A stretch of 64,000 bases of DNA from Atrina japonica (Eukaryota; Mollusca; Bivalvia; Pterioida; Pinnidae): contig BROG01000140.1 of the NCBI GenBank assembly GCA_030159075.1, forward strand, positions 1,266,512 through 1,330,511. The letters run 5' to 3'. Under the pieces are notes generated by a model, which was not told where the DNA came from, searched no databases, and worked only from the letters and a program-made list of their open reading frames with translations. Position 1 is the stretch's first letter. Each line of letters begins with the position of its first letter. This document shows positions 46,846 to 61,000 of the stretch, piece by piece. A program made the position numbers and the translations under genes.

Positions 46846-49800
46846 TCAAATGAGTCATTCGACATTGATTGAGAACGATAATTCTTTTGAATGTGTGAAT
46901 ATGAATATGAAGGTGTGACAGTTATGGTGTTGATTTTCCATATCCATTGTAAAACATAAAATTATCAAAGTGTAGCGTGGTAAAAGGATATACATTTTAT
47001 GTGTTAACACACACATTGCGGCATTTCACCTGGTTTATAACATTTCCGTGAATGAATATTTATTTTAAATAAAAATAGTGCAGTCCTGCAGTTCGGTATT
47101 TCAAGCTGTCAATTAGCTTGGCATCTTGTTTTAAGTAAAATGAAAGATACACAGATTTCTTATAAAAAAGTAATCCGTGAAAGAAAAATTAGTGATATAC
47201 ATACATATTTATTAGTTAGCTTATTTGGGTGAAAAGTAAAAATATATATACGAGTCTTTGTCTATTTGCAAAATCGTCGTAATATAAACGAAGTATTTTC
47301 AGTTATTTTCAATTACGTCCGGATTAAAATATGAATTGTAATGGTCAATCATTGCGAAATGATATGTTCAGACCTTTATACGCTGGCGTTACATTTCAAA
47401 GAAAAAGTAATTCAGTAAGAAATAATGTGATATAAACTTTTGATAATATATCATACGAAACACGATAAATTAAAAGGACAATAAACGTTTTCTTCTCTAT
47501 ATATCTAGAAATTAACAACGAGTAAGTTTAATTGTCAGTGTAAATATCACTATTACTCCCACAGTTCTACTTCAATTTATCTTCTTAGATCACTACAAGC
47601 TTTATTACTTAGATAATCAGGATTCTCTAAACCTATGGTATGACAATTACTGGATTGTTTTTATGTAGAATTCATCATTATTTTTCCCTTGGAATTCTGT
47701 GAAAGATGTTGAGACAATGGGAAATCATCGAGGCCAACTGATCAATATTCAACATGTCGTAAAAACTATTGTCAACCCTTAGTATCGCATCTGCAAAAAT
47801 GAAAAATGACACCAAAACATCCAAGTGCTACATCACTACGTGTGATGTTTGATAGACGGATAAAGAAATGATGAACCTTTGTATAGAGGTGCAAATAAAA
47901 TACTGATATTCATTTTAACACCAGGGATCACAGGATGTGTTATGACAGTTTTGTGTGATATGAAAGGACAGCTGCTGTTTGTCGTAGCTCAGGTAAGATT
48001 CAATTATACCTATAGACGTACCAAAATTTGATGGCGGAGGAACGTATGTATTGCATCGGTTAACATATGTGTATGTCTACAATATGAATTAGAATTGTTA
48101 ACGATAAACTTAATAAACTTCTCTTTTCCTTTATGATTTTGTTTTATGTGAAGATAATTTGAAACATAATACCGCTATTATCACGTGTTATATACATGTT
48201 TCCGGTGAACATTTGGTTTCTTATAATATTTTCTACAACATGAATTGTTGAACTAAAACAATGATGCATACTGATGTAGAATCAATTTTGTATTTTAATT
48301 AATTAGACTGCGATGTCCTGGAATTCCAAATATCAAGTAAATTGATTCTAGGCTCCTATGGGATTAGCAATACATGAAAGAAGGATAAATGTTGCATCTT
48401 GTTCACAAAAGTGTTTTTTTTTCAAAGGATATCGAATAATTAAAAGATAAAGTAGAATGCTGTTGTATTTGATTTTTCATAAATCTTTGTTACCTGTATA
48501 TACACCATGTCGATTCTATTTCCAAACCTATCTTACCCAGAACTCATAAGGTTAGAATAAGTATAAAACTCTAGTTTAGATTTCAGAAGTTTTACCTTCA
48601 TCTGAAGTATCTGATTTGTTTGGAATTACTCCTTTTATGAGTATTAAATTCGCTTATTCCACTCGTTTAAATGTATGTAATATTGGAATCTACAATAAAA
48701 TCCGTGGTTATATTGCTTTTTTCATAATTGAGACAATGTCTCAGGTAAATGGCGTCGGATTTCTCTTATTTCCAATAATTTCACACAGAAAGGTAGCTAT
48801 GTTATATTGTGATTAGACACACCCAGTATATTGCAGCTGTACACGTGGCCGCCTGTCGACAGTTTGCCGTCTGCAATCTGGAGAGACATCCAGTTTTGAT
48901 TGAATGCCGGCATTTTACATGTGTATTGAAGAGTATGTGGATGGACTGGCAATTGTTGCCTCAAATCATTGGAAAAAGAATGGAAAGACAAATCTAGGGA
49001 AGACAAATCCATGGAAGAGCGACTTGAAAGGAGACAGCACATTGCGCTGCGCTGACTACGCGTATTCTTGAGTAAATATACAACAACTGATTGTTATTGC
49101 TTGAGAATACACGTACCTGGCGAGGCAGCATCAACGGACCTGGACATCACATAATCCAGTAATCACCAATCTTAAATATGCTTTAAATGCAATTTAAATC
49201 GATTTATCAGGGATGCTCTCTACAGAAAATTTGCAGTAATTCAACTTTACTACCTATTAGTCGGTGCTGGCTGTGGAAATATAGGAAAATTCGCGGCATT
49301 CTGCTACTTTATTGACAAAGGATAAACTCAAGTTAATGTGGAAATGTCTTGAGAATTTGTAATGTCATTATTTCTTGTAAGTATAAAAATCAATGACATT
49401 CGCTTTTTTATGTATTAATTTTTTTTTTGCTGGAATAGAGAATAGAAAATATTATTCAAAAGTGTAAATGTAAATATCAGAAAGGAAGAGATAAAAATAG
49501 TGAAAGGAAAATATTTAACAAAAGCTGAACATATTTAAAATTACCACACACTGTAAAAAGTAGGACGTCTTTATGGAAATGTCTATATCATAGTTTTTAT
49601 TTCGTTGACACCTATATTTGCTGACGATGGACGAGTTATCTTTCGTAACCAATCATGTTGTTTTTTGTTATTTTTTCCACCTATTTTGTTCATCCTTTGA
49701 TTATTGGAATAAAGTAAAAGTTTCATGTTGAGTTATAATTTTAGAAATGATTTTCAAATTTCCGGTTTCTTTCAACATTTTAAATATCACGAATTTATTA

Positions 49801-50012
49801 TTTTTACATTAAAAATGACGAATTTATTTTCCAATATTTATTAAGATAAACGTACGGCAAAAAAAAAAATTCTTTCCTTTTGGTACTTTTTGTCGACATT
49901 ATTTCACTCTATTGTTTGCATATAGACAGGAACTGTTTAGGCCATCTTCTGACATTTGTATTGTAGTTATAGGAATGTGTCATTGTCAGTCATAATTATG
50001 TTAAAGAATATG
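46846..50012. other. unassigned A+T-rich DNA
   Basis: Around 48800-49060 base composition is somewhat richer in G+C and overlapping frames of 62-81 codons exist on both strands, but no protein family is recognisable. Otherwise nothing seen. Confidence 0.45.
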
Positions 50013-50049
50013 ACTACTACTACTACTACAACTGCTACTGCTACTACTG

Positions 50050-50084
<35 letters not shown>

Positions 50085-50118
50085 GCTACTTCTACTTCTA
50101 CTAAAACTGCTACTACTT

Positions 50119-50171
<53 letters not shown>

Positions 50172-50211
50172 GTCACTACTACTACCACTATTACTACTAC
50201 TACTACTACTT

Positions 50212-50255
<44 letters not shown>

Positions 50256-50304
50256 GCTACTGCTACTACTACTGCTACTACTACTACTGCTACTACTACT
50301 ACTA

Positions 50305-50359
<55 letters not shown>

Positions 50360-50370
50360 TACTACTACTA
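50013..50370. repeat. (ACT)n trinucleotide repeat
   Basis: About 119 triplets of ACT/CTA with scattered GCT, TCT and CAC variants. All three frames on both strands are open, giving poly-Thr, poly-Ser and poly-Val translations without biological meaning. Confidence 0.98.
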
Positions 50371-50618
50371 TCACATGCAACATTTCTAATTATCACATAC
50401 AACATTTCTAATTATCACATGCAACATTTCTAATTATTACATGCAACATTTCTAATTATCACATGAAACATTTCTAATTATCACATGCAACATTTCTATA
50501 TATCATATGCAACATTTCTAAATATCACATGAAACATTTCTAATTATCACATGAAACATTTTTAATTATCACATTTTTAATTATCACATGAAACATTTCT
50601 AATTATCACATGAAACAG
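50371..50618. repeat. 22-bp tandem repeat
   Basis: About eleven units of ATCACATGCAACATTTCTAA plus TT, directly adjoining the trinucleotide array. Later units have GAAAC for GCAAC. Confidence 0.95.
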
Positions 50619-51630
50619 TTTAAAATTCTTAATGACTTTGTATCTGTTGTAGATCAGTAATATTGCACTTTATTATATTCCTGTGTAGACATCTTTATTG
50701 ATGAAATTCGTCACCGTATTCCTACTTTTCACTCATTTAACTAGAGATATTGATGGCAATGCCTCAGATGTAAAGTATGTAAAATAAAAAACTAATGCTT
50801 AATGCTTTACTAGGAATCGTGATCGATTTCAAGAAAGACCAAATTTCATATAAAATTATAATTTGACACAATGATACTATAACTGGATGAGATGAGAAAG
50901 ATAATCAGTCCTCGGGGAGAATTTTAATCTCCATTACCTGCTGTTTGAAGGATCAGCGAGTTATCATTGTATCTCTTTTGATCAGCGACTGTATTTGAGA
51001 TCTGACATAATTAATCTATTAACATACAGAAAATCATATGTCGGCTACAGAACTCTGTTGAACATATAACAGTATGTCATCTCTAGAAAGGACAGATATA
51101 ATACTACGAGAGTAGTAGCAGTAATCGTTTACAAAGTTTGAAATAACACACAATGATAGGTAAACAATACACATTTTGTCGACATGTAATTGTCATTAGC
51201 ATACCTTGATTGTAAAATTTGTAATCGAGGAGATTTATCCGCACCTTAACACCTTTGAATAAAGTAATCAATGTGTGTTAAAAAGAACATATTGAAAAGG
51301 ACATTTTCTAATTACTGTTTCTCTTTTGCTGCGATATTTTAATCTCCTCTTACTTTTTTATAAGATCATATAGATTGTTTCCTAATCATACAATAACGTT
51401 TGAGAGAGTCTACTTTTATTTTTGCAAATAATACTTGGATAACACGATAAATGACCAGTAATTAGTACTAACTCTATAATTTCGTATATTTTAAAATTAT
51501 GTTTGAGGTTCAATGTTCATTATCCATAAACGTTGGCGTTGTTTAAATATGTGTGCTTACATTTAACCATATATACAGATATTGTTTAATTGGAATACTT
51601 TACATGTAAGTCATTTATATTGAAGTTGGA
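50619..51630. other. unassigned A+T-rich DNA
   Basis: No recognisable feature. Confidence 0.5.
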
Positions 51631-51740
<110 letters not shown>

Positions 51741-52389
51741 AATATCAATAATTGTTGTCTGTCTACTTTTAGATAACAAGCGTTTATTTATTCATCTTTT
51801 CCATTTGATAGATTAAAGAATCATTGTCCATTTTTCTAACTGGGAAATTATACTCCAAACTATATATATTTGTAAAGCGGTACCGTGCTTGTAATGGAGG
51901 TGTGGAGATATTTGCTTGATTACAGGGCACTATACAGTCACATTAATTACTTGTCGCATTACGCCAATGTCGTGCTCATATTTACACTAATCAACAATGA
52001 AACGCACTCAACAACATAACTGGTCATCACTGAAAACATCAAACCAGTTGACAAAGGAAGAATCCTTGTTAGAGGCAAAACCCATGAACATCAATATAAT
52101 TCATAATATTTCAAATTTAAAACTCGTGAAATGCTTCATAGGTCGACGGATATAAAAATATAATTGCTACTATATATATAATAATATACTATAATATATT
52201 TCATATTGTATGTTTGTGTCTATGTTTGTGTATAAGTATATGGAGGAAAGACAACTCAATAATTTGAAATTCTTCAAAAAACCAAATTTTAGAAAAATAA
52301 CTGGGCGGAGAAAAGGAAAAAAAGCTTTTCAGGGAACTTTGTAATTCTGAATTAAACATTTGATAATTTAAAAAGTTACCTAAACATTA
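51741..52389. other. unassigned A+T-rich DNA
   Basis: No recognisable feature. Confidence 0.5.
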
Positions 52390-52427
52390 CAATATTATAA
52401 GAATAACACAAACACTAAAGTTATAAA

Positions 52428-52474
52428 GCTCAAGACTATCGTTTCTGTCAATTAGACTTCATAAGTTGAGCTCC
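52428..52474 (-). ncRNA. hammerhead-like motif 7
   Basis: On the minus strand the stem I strands GAGCTCAA and TTGAGC pair perfectly. The core reads CTTATGA instead of CTGATGA, a change at an essential G, followed by intact stem II, GAAAC and AGTC before TTGAGC. Confidence 0.5.
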
Positions 52475-52859
52475 AATTTTAAACAGTTTTTTCAAAGAGA
52501 AAGTGGTATCAGACAAGGCCAAATAATAAATCTAAACGTTTAAGAGTAACCACTGTAAAAAGATGACTATCTTAGCTTTAGAAAAAAAATAGAATTTTAA
52601 ATGGTGTAATCAGTAAGAAATATTAAGCTTTTTTTCATTTTAAACTTATTTATATTACAATGATCAACAAACAAGTTTATACAACTTATATAAATGTTGG
52701 CTTTGATGTTGGCGTTATGGGGTGTTTGCTGTGGGATATTACTTTAGTATAAGATTATCAGCTTGTCCCGAAATACCAGGTACTAAGTTTATCACGGCAC
52801 CAGCAGTGGCAACGCCCTAGAGGTTATAAATATTGTAAACATAATACCAAAGTTATAAT

Positions 52860-52928
52860 GCTCAAGACGATTTTTTCTGTCAGTTTTTTCTGACGTGTTT
52901 CTGTCAATTAGATTTCATCAGATGAGCT
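52860..52928 (-). ncRNA. hammerhead-like motif 8 with extended stem III region
   Basis: On the minus strand: AGCTCAT, CTGATGA, stem II, GAAAC, then an extra segment that includes GTCAGAAAAAACTGAC (a 5-bp hairpin), then ATCGTC and TTGAGC. All core parts are present but stem III is lengthened by an insertion. Confidence 0.5.
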
Positions 52929-52957
52929 AAAATGACGCCATAGTATACTCTATAGTC

Positions 52958-53008
52958 ATCTATGTCCTGGACATTCTATTGATTTACACTTTGGTATCTG
53001 AGGTTTTT
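52958..53008 (+). mobile_element. PLE 3'-end fragment
   Basis: About 50 bp matching the extreme 3' end of the PLE (GTCCTGGACATTCTATTGAT then CTTTGGTATCTGA). It lies 30 bp beyond the ribozyme-repeat dimer. Confidence 0.7.
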
Positions 53009-53143
53009 ATAAATTATATCTGGAAATCCAGGAATGTCGAATATTATAAAAATGTGCTATAATATGAAATGTTATTATCCGAATTTTTTACATCATTTTG
53101 TATCCATACCAATAGATTTATGAATTGTATATAAATGTATATA

Positions 53144-53366
53144 CAGTAGAACTTCGATGAGTCGAACTTCAATGAGTCGAATTTCTCGTTGTTTCGAACT
53201 CTTTACAAAGTCCCGATTTATTTCATTTTATATCCTTACTAAAAAACAATTTATAAATCGAACTTTCATGAGTCGAATTTCTCGGTGTGTCGAACAAAAC
53301 TGGCAGTCCCATCGCTGTAAAAACATCGAAAATTCATACAAATGAATCGAAGTCGAAGTTTACCTG
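53144..53366. mobile_element. pogo/Tigger-like MITE
   Basis: The left end CAGTAGAACTTCGATGAGTC and the right end (complement CAGGTAAACTTCGACTTCGA) form imperfect terminal inverted repeats, flanked by TA on both sides as expected for Tc1/mariner-pogo insertions. The GAGTCGAA motif repeats inside both ends. At 223 bp it encodes no transposase. The open frame at 53157-53345 is not meaningful. Confidence 0.75.
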
Positions 53367-54412
53367 TATACAAGCTGTAAATTACCCGTGGCGATTTTCA
53401 CACCTATCCGACTACGTTGAACAATGGACACGTGTTTATTGATAAACACCCAGGACAGTATAAAAATAACAACATGATTTAAGTAATTAAAAGTAATAAG
53501 CAGACGCTAATTGATTAATGATTGTTTGCGACTGTGTCAGACTCAAATATGCAAATTAGCGGCGGTTGTGTTGGTTGTTTACCATCTCGTAGCTTGGGTC
53601 ATGATAAGTTTCCGATTTGTAAAAACAATATATATATATATGATCTGTTAGTGTTTCGGTTAATGATTTATTTTAATTCAGACGTACCGTTGTTTGTAAT
53701 GAGTAAATAATAAATATTAATATCTCAGTCGATCATTTACAAAACAGTTTACATTTTGCCATTAACTTTTCTATTTATTCCTTTTTATTATGACTACAAT
53801 TTATATGGATTGAGTTACATATTACAGACTTGCATTCAGCTCAGCATATTGTTGTAATAAAATATCTAAAGTGTGAAATGGATTTTTAATATTTAAAAGG
53901 AAATGTGCGGTTGATAAACAATTGCTTTCTGAAGTTTTTTGGAAAAGCGTTCATGCCGAAAAAATGGTCTGGTCAATTGTTCAAGGGCAACAGGACATTT
54001 GAAATATAAGTGACCCATGTGTTTGTGTTTTTCAGATGGAATCGTCAAACACAGACTTGCGCCTTTTTGATGTTATATTTGTTGATAGAATCCTTACTCC
54101 CATTACATTTTACTGCGCAAAACATAGTGTCATGAAAAACACTTTTTGTCGAAATAGTCTATATCAATATGCTGACATTTTGAGAAAAAATATCAGGTTA
54201 TGTCGACATAATTTATGTGAATATGTCATCAAAATTAAGTCGTTTTGTCAATATAATACAATTATTTACCACACCATGTCGACATAACTAATCAGATTAT
54301 CTCAACATGTCGATGGCAACTTTATGCCATCGTAGTGAACACACACGCCCAGCTCAATGTCGAAATTCGACATACATGTAACTGTATTCAATGTATCAGG
54401 TGAACACTACAT
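53367..54412. other. unassigned A+T-rich DNA
   Basis: A cluster of TGTCGACAT/ATGTCGACA-like motifs lies at 54140-54380. No gene recognised. Confidence 0.45.
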
Positions 54413-54490
54413 ATATGGACCCTGGAGGAATATGCATTCCCTGTCGGCCTGTCACACCCACCTGGGGTCCACTGTCAAATCAAAATAAAG
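54413..54490 (-). mobile_element. decayed PLE 3' untranslated fragment
   Basis: On the minus strand it retains the order of the PLE 3' block (GTGTGACAGGCCGACAGGGA with CCTCCAGGG), diverged by about a quarter from the other copies. Confidence 0.55.
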
Positions 54491-55204
54491 AAGGTAATTC
54501 ATTAAACAATTGTCCTAAATAACAAAACAAGTGAATAAAAATGAATAATCTTGAATTGATACAATATGTGAAATAATTACAATGACATGATACATCCAGT
54601 TTTGTCCAAGACCATGTTTAACTCTAGATTTGTAATTGTGTCTTCCAAACTGTAGAATTATTGTCAGTTGAAAACCATATCTCATACTGTAACATAACAT
54701 GTAATTGATTACATATGGGTTTTGGCAGGTGAAGCACTTTTTAATCAATAAATATCACTTTCAACAAATTGATATTGTCAAAGATTGTTCCATGCCATAG
54801 TAAGGTCACGTTTTCTCTGTAATTAAATATTGCAACTAGACCCCGGCATGGTGTCATGTAATTGTATATTGTGATGTTGACATTGATACATACTATCAGA
54901 TTTTGAAGAAGCATTAAAATTTTGATGTAGTGCTCATAGGTGTGAACATTAAGTTTCATAAGTCTAGTGGCCTTTATTTTTGGTGATATTTTTGTTCACA
55001 TGTTTTATACACTTATGGTAATTTGATCATGAACGATAACATAGACAATATTCATTTTGACATAAGTCCGTTTGTTTGACAGAAGATCAGAGAAGTAAAA
55101 AAAAAAATGCAAATCATAAGTGCTATGTTTTCACATCATGTATTTGTTTAACGTAATCCAATAACATAACCTCATATTTTATGTAATACAACACATTAAT
55201 GCAA
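54491..55204. other. unassigned A+T-rich DNA
   Basis: No recognisable feature. Confidence 0.5.
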
Positions 55205-57235
<2,031 letters not shown>

Positions 57236-57267
57236 TAATAACAATTACTATATAAATACAGAATTTG

Positions 57268-57567
57268 TGGGTATACATAAACCTAGTACCTGGTATTTCG
57301 GTACCAGCTGTTCATCTTATACTAAAGTAATATTTGGCACTATTAAAACTATTTAAATTGGAAAATTGTCTAAAGCTAAGATGGTCATTTTTACAGTAGT
57401 TACTCTTAGACGGATTTCGGCTATAATTTTAGAGATATTATTTGGCCTTGTATGATACCAGAAAATACAAAATTCAAATTGGAGCTCAACTGATGAACTC
57501 CAATGGACAGAAACGATATCGTTTGAGCCTTATAACTTTGGTATTATGTTTATAATATTTGTAGCAC
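57268..57567 (+). mobile_element. hammerhead-repeat (retrozyme-like) copy 6 inside the 33-bp array
   Basis: A single plus-strand unit of about 300 bp beginning GGGTATACATAAACCTAGTA and ending after ATTATGTTTATAATATTTGT, with 33-bp array on both sides. It is truncated relative to the 347-bp unit at 13.6 kb, lacking the GTTGCCACTGCTGGTGG part. Confidence 0.72.
57482..57528 (+). ncRNA. hammerhead-like motif 9
   Basis: GAGCTCAA, CTGATGA, a TCC/GGA stem around AAT, GAAAC, GATATC, then GTTTGAGC. Stem I GCTCAA/TTGAGC is intact and both core segments are intact. The expected GTC before TTGAGC has been altered to a GTT-like triplet, which overlaps the stem. Confidence 0.5.
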
Positions 57568-57972
57568 TACACAATGTAAATACATAGTTTGTTATAGCAA
57601 TACACATTATAAATACAGAGTTTGTTATACCAATGAACTTTAGAAATACAGTTGTTATAGCAACTACATTCATGGAGTATATACACATTATAAATACAGA
57701 ATTTGTTATAGCAAAAGAAATTATAAATACAGTGTTTGTTATTGCAATATGCATTATATATACAGGGTTTGTCATAACAATTACAACATAAATACAGAGT
57801 TTGCTATACAGGGTTTGTCATAACAATTACAACATAAATGCAGAGTTTGCTATACAGGGTTTGGTATAACAATTACAATATAAATACAGAGTTTGCTATA
57901 GCACTACACATTATAAATACATATATTATTATAGCAATATGCATTATAAATAGAGAGTTTGTCATAGCAATA
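57568..57972. repeat. 33-bp minisatellite, block 2
   Basis: More degenerate continuation of the 33-bp array, including a local duplication of ACAGGGTTTGTCATAACAAT units near 57761-57880. Confidence 0.93.
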
Positions 57973-59612
57973 AGAAGAACAATTACGAATCCCAAACGGA
58001 ATTAGACCAGGTGTCCGGAAGGAGTCAGCGTGTTCTACTGTCAGAGTTCACACCCGCTGCAAATGTTCCATGGAAGCCTTTCTAGTTCGATGAACGGGTC
58101 AAATTCGGTAAAAAGGTCAAGTTTTGAGAAGAGGTCAAGTTCGGTGAAAAGCATGATTGTTGAAACGGAGTCACCGTCTGTGGCTGTGATCCAGAATACT
58201 ATTTGATATCTCTGAAAGGGGGACTTTATAATGTTTAACAAGACCACCGTATCGACCATAAAACTTTTTAAACGACGACTCCAAGCGTTCAACAACGTAA
58301 CCCTGTGTAAGTAGTTTATTGGCTAGTCGTTTAGCTATCAGAATAAAACATTCTTAAGAAGAGCATGCCCTGGCATAACGTATAAGTTATGAAATGAAAA
58401 CGCCATAGGCAGGAGAAGATGGAATAATACTACTTAGAAACGGGAAGTTTGTGATATAAAAATTGAAATTTGAAATCATTGGAGAGCAGAGACTGTATAA
58501 ATTCCGCTTCATATGAATAAAAAAATATGTCAGCCAAGAGAGGTGCACAATTGGTGCCCATTGGAATGCCGACAATCTGTTGGAAAACTTTTCCCACAAA
58601 AACCACAAATATGTTGTCTACTAGAAACCCCAGCTTCTTGATAATATCGTCTTCAGTGTACTTGTTATTGGAATCAGAGTGTTCCTTGACAAAATAAGGT
58701 TCTTCATGACCCAACACCAAATATTTATTTCTGCGATTTTCATTTTTGTATACAAAATAGGTTCGTATAATAGATGTTAATCTGTTTTGAGTTTTTGATG
58801 AGGGATTGTTGTGTAAAGGTTCGAAAAATCAAAAGAATTGATGCTTGTAATATGTTTGAAATTTGGAGATTTTAAATGTTCTAACAATTCCTTTGAATTC
58901 TTTAGGATCCACATCTGATTGACTCCGCTTCTTGAGTAGACCGTTATACAGTAATTCTGAAGACCTTGTTGAATGTGTTAGAAGTTTGGTAAGCAAAATA
59001 GATAAAGGCTGGGTAGAACACTTAGATGACCCCGCAATGAAACGGTGTTTATAAGGATTTTTGTGCATGTTCGGAATCCAATAGATATATGGCGATTCAA
59101 GCTCCGTGTCACTTGTGGGTATTCCAAACGAAGCGAGAACGAATTTATGATTTATCTAGTATTTCAGAGGTAGAGAAATCGGTTAGAGAGTATGTAGGAT
59201 TTCCAGGAAGTGTGTTTATTCCAAGTTCCTCTTGTAGGATGCTGAAGTAGTATCGCTTGCAGACAACTGTGAAGTTGTTACATACTTTGTCAGCAGGAAC
59301 GATGATAAAATTTTCATTTAGATGGGAAAGTTCTCTGACAACATCAGGATCACGAAAAATTGAATTGTGTTTGTGTTGACACAATGTTTAAGTCGTCGAA
59401 TTCTTCGTTTAAGAACATTACTGATCGACTTAATTCACTCCGAAAGAGTATCAGGTTCGACATCTTCTTTCGTAGCCCAGTGTATGGCGTACTCTTCACA
59501 TGGGTCCATAATAATTTTGGCGCCATGTAAAGGATACAGGTTCCCTATATTTTGGGCCTTTGAATAAAATATATCTCAGTTTTCTGTTGCTCACAATGTT
59601 GAGATAACTTGT
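57973..59612 (-). mobile_element. PLE copy 7, diverged subfamily, minus strand
   Basis: Minus-strand relic that is clearly PLE but distinct from the other copies. From the right: KGPKYREPVSFTWRQ (near 59540), EDVEPDTLSE (near 59450), the RT entry block FIIVPADK (near 59310), KNPYKHRFIAGSSKC (near 59050), GIPMGTNCAPLLADIFFYSY (near 58560), and SSPAYGVFIS (near 58390), then the 3' untranslated region with GTGTGAACTCTGAC. The catalytic YIDD segment is deleted between EAEF and the FYITNFPFLSS-like part. The endonuclease is missing because the copy is 5'-truncated close to 59612. It stands head to head with PLE copy 8. Confidence 0.9.
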
Positions 59613-59618
59613 CACAAC

Positions 59619-61000
59619 ATGGCCACATGGAGCGTATATGGATTCAGCAGAAGCTGGGATCATCTAGACTGCAAATCATCCAACGTTGTTTACGGCATTG
59701 AATGTACCTTGTGTGGTTTGATTTATGTTGGCGAAACTAAGGGGCCCTTAAATAAAAGAGTATCTGGCCATCGATTCAAAATTAATAATGGGGGTAACCA
59801 GATACTCTATCGACATTTCAACTCTCCTGACCATTCCATCTTGTCTATGAGAGTGCGTATAATTGAAAAAATATACCACTGGACCAACAATCCCACCTTG
59901 AGTACCCCCTTCCGTAGACAACGTGAAGAATTTTGGATTAAACAACTTGGCACTGCATATCCCTATCGATGTAACGATAATATCCAAAGTGTAGGCAATC
60001 TATCAAGCCCAATGTGTAATGGTGTTAATGTGATGGAACTTGTTAATTCTAACGTAAGACGTAAACGAAGTCATGGACATCGTTCATACAACCGACCCTA
60101 CATACATGATGCACCTTTTTCATCTCTTTTACCTTACGTTAACAAAAAATTGGGTCTTCATCACATCCGCAGCAAACTTTATTCTGTTCCTTTTACAAAT
60201 CTCAATAAACTTTTTCAAGAAGCAAGAATGAACCCCTACACGGATTCTTCAACCCCAGAATACATACTGAACTCCATTATAATGGACATCGCTTATCACA
60301 GGCTGTTTAAGCCTGCACGCGTTACAAACGATGACTGTTCTAAACAGAAACGTCTTTTCCTTTAAACTTAAATTTACAAATAAAGGCATAGACGCTTTAA
60401 ACATTGGCAATGTTCTAAATCACAAAAAAGTTCAGTCCTGTATTCCACCATATTTTAAACTGAAGAGCACGCCTTGCATTTCATATAGCTATACACCTAG
60501 CATCGCATCCAAGCTATTCAATTACAAACAGGTTTTGCAGTGCCTAGATATCAACCATCTTCTACACAACACTGTCACATGTTTATGTGCCTCATCTCCT
60601 TTCAAATACAATACTATCGGGCATGTCATTACCGGCGACGTTTCTATTGTTGAAAATGAAAGCCTCAAAAATCTTATTTTAAGGGGCCCTACATACCGGG
60701 AAGCCCGTTCCTTTAATTGGCGTCAGAATTTCAGTTTAGTTATGGATTCTGTCGAAGATTATGCCAGACGATGGGCCAAACATGAAGACGTAGAACCAGA
60801 CACTTTGTCTGAATGGCTGAAAGCCATACGATGGTTGATAAAATCTCGTATTCGAAAACTTAAAGGGCTATGAAAACACGTTATCCCTCTGTATTTAATG
60901 ATCCAGAAGTAGTAACTGAACTGGATAGGTTACATGACCAATATGCACTGGTACCAGCAGACAAAGCCTCAAATAATATAGTTTTTATTTGTAAGACACA
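59619..61000 (+). mobile_element. PLE copy 8 with N-terminal GIY-YIG endonuclease (Naiad-type)
   Basis: The best-preserved coding relic. Frame 1 (59619-60365, 248 codons) opens with a GIY-YIG nuclease: VVYGIEC at residues 23-29, IYVGET at 35-40, with a CCHH zinc-binding set (C29, C32, H66, H72), the catalytic-region Arg cluster around KRVSGHR (46-52) and REEFWIKQL with candidate catalytic Glu at 103/104. A one-base insertion near 60352 shifts to frame 2 (60331-60873), which carries the CxC motif C84-L-C86 (60580-60588) and VEPDTLSEW. A one-base deletion near 60870 precedes TRYPSVFNDPEVVTELDRLH and VPADKASNNIVFIC, the start of the RT. The copy stops there, joining the 33-bp array. Endonuclease before RT plus CxC fits Naiad PLEs. 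The nuclease would nick target DNA for target-primed reverse transcription. Confidence 0.9.

Larger units (their letters stand above)
52390..52930 (-). mobile_element. hammerhead-repeat (retrozyme-like) dimer, copy 5
   Basis: A minus-strand unit flanked by two ribozyme-like motifs (52428-52474 and 52860-52928), 432 bp apart, i.e. a full unit between two motifs as expected of a dimeric retrozyme insertion. The unit contains about 110 bp of extra A+T-rich sequence (about 52624-52735) not found in other copies. Landmarks GGTATCAGACAAGGCC, TACTTTAGTATAAG and CCGAAATACCAGGTAC are present. Confidence 0.68.

Noticed and set aside
49956..50411. Open frames of 134-151 codons on both strands over the trinucleotide array
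   Set aside because: They translate to poly-Thr, poly-Val and poly-Ser; a triplet repeat without a stop is open in every frame.
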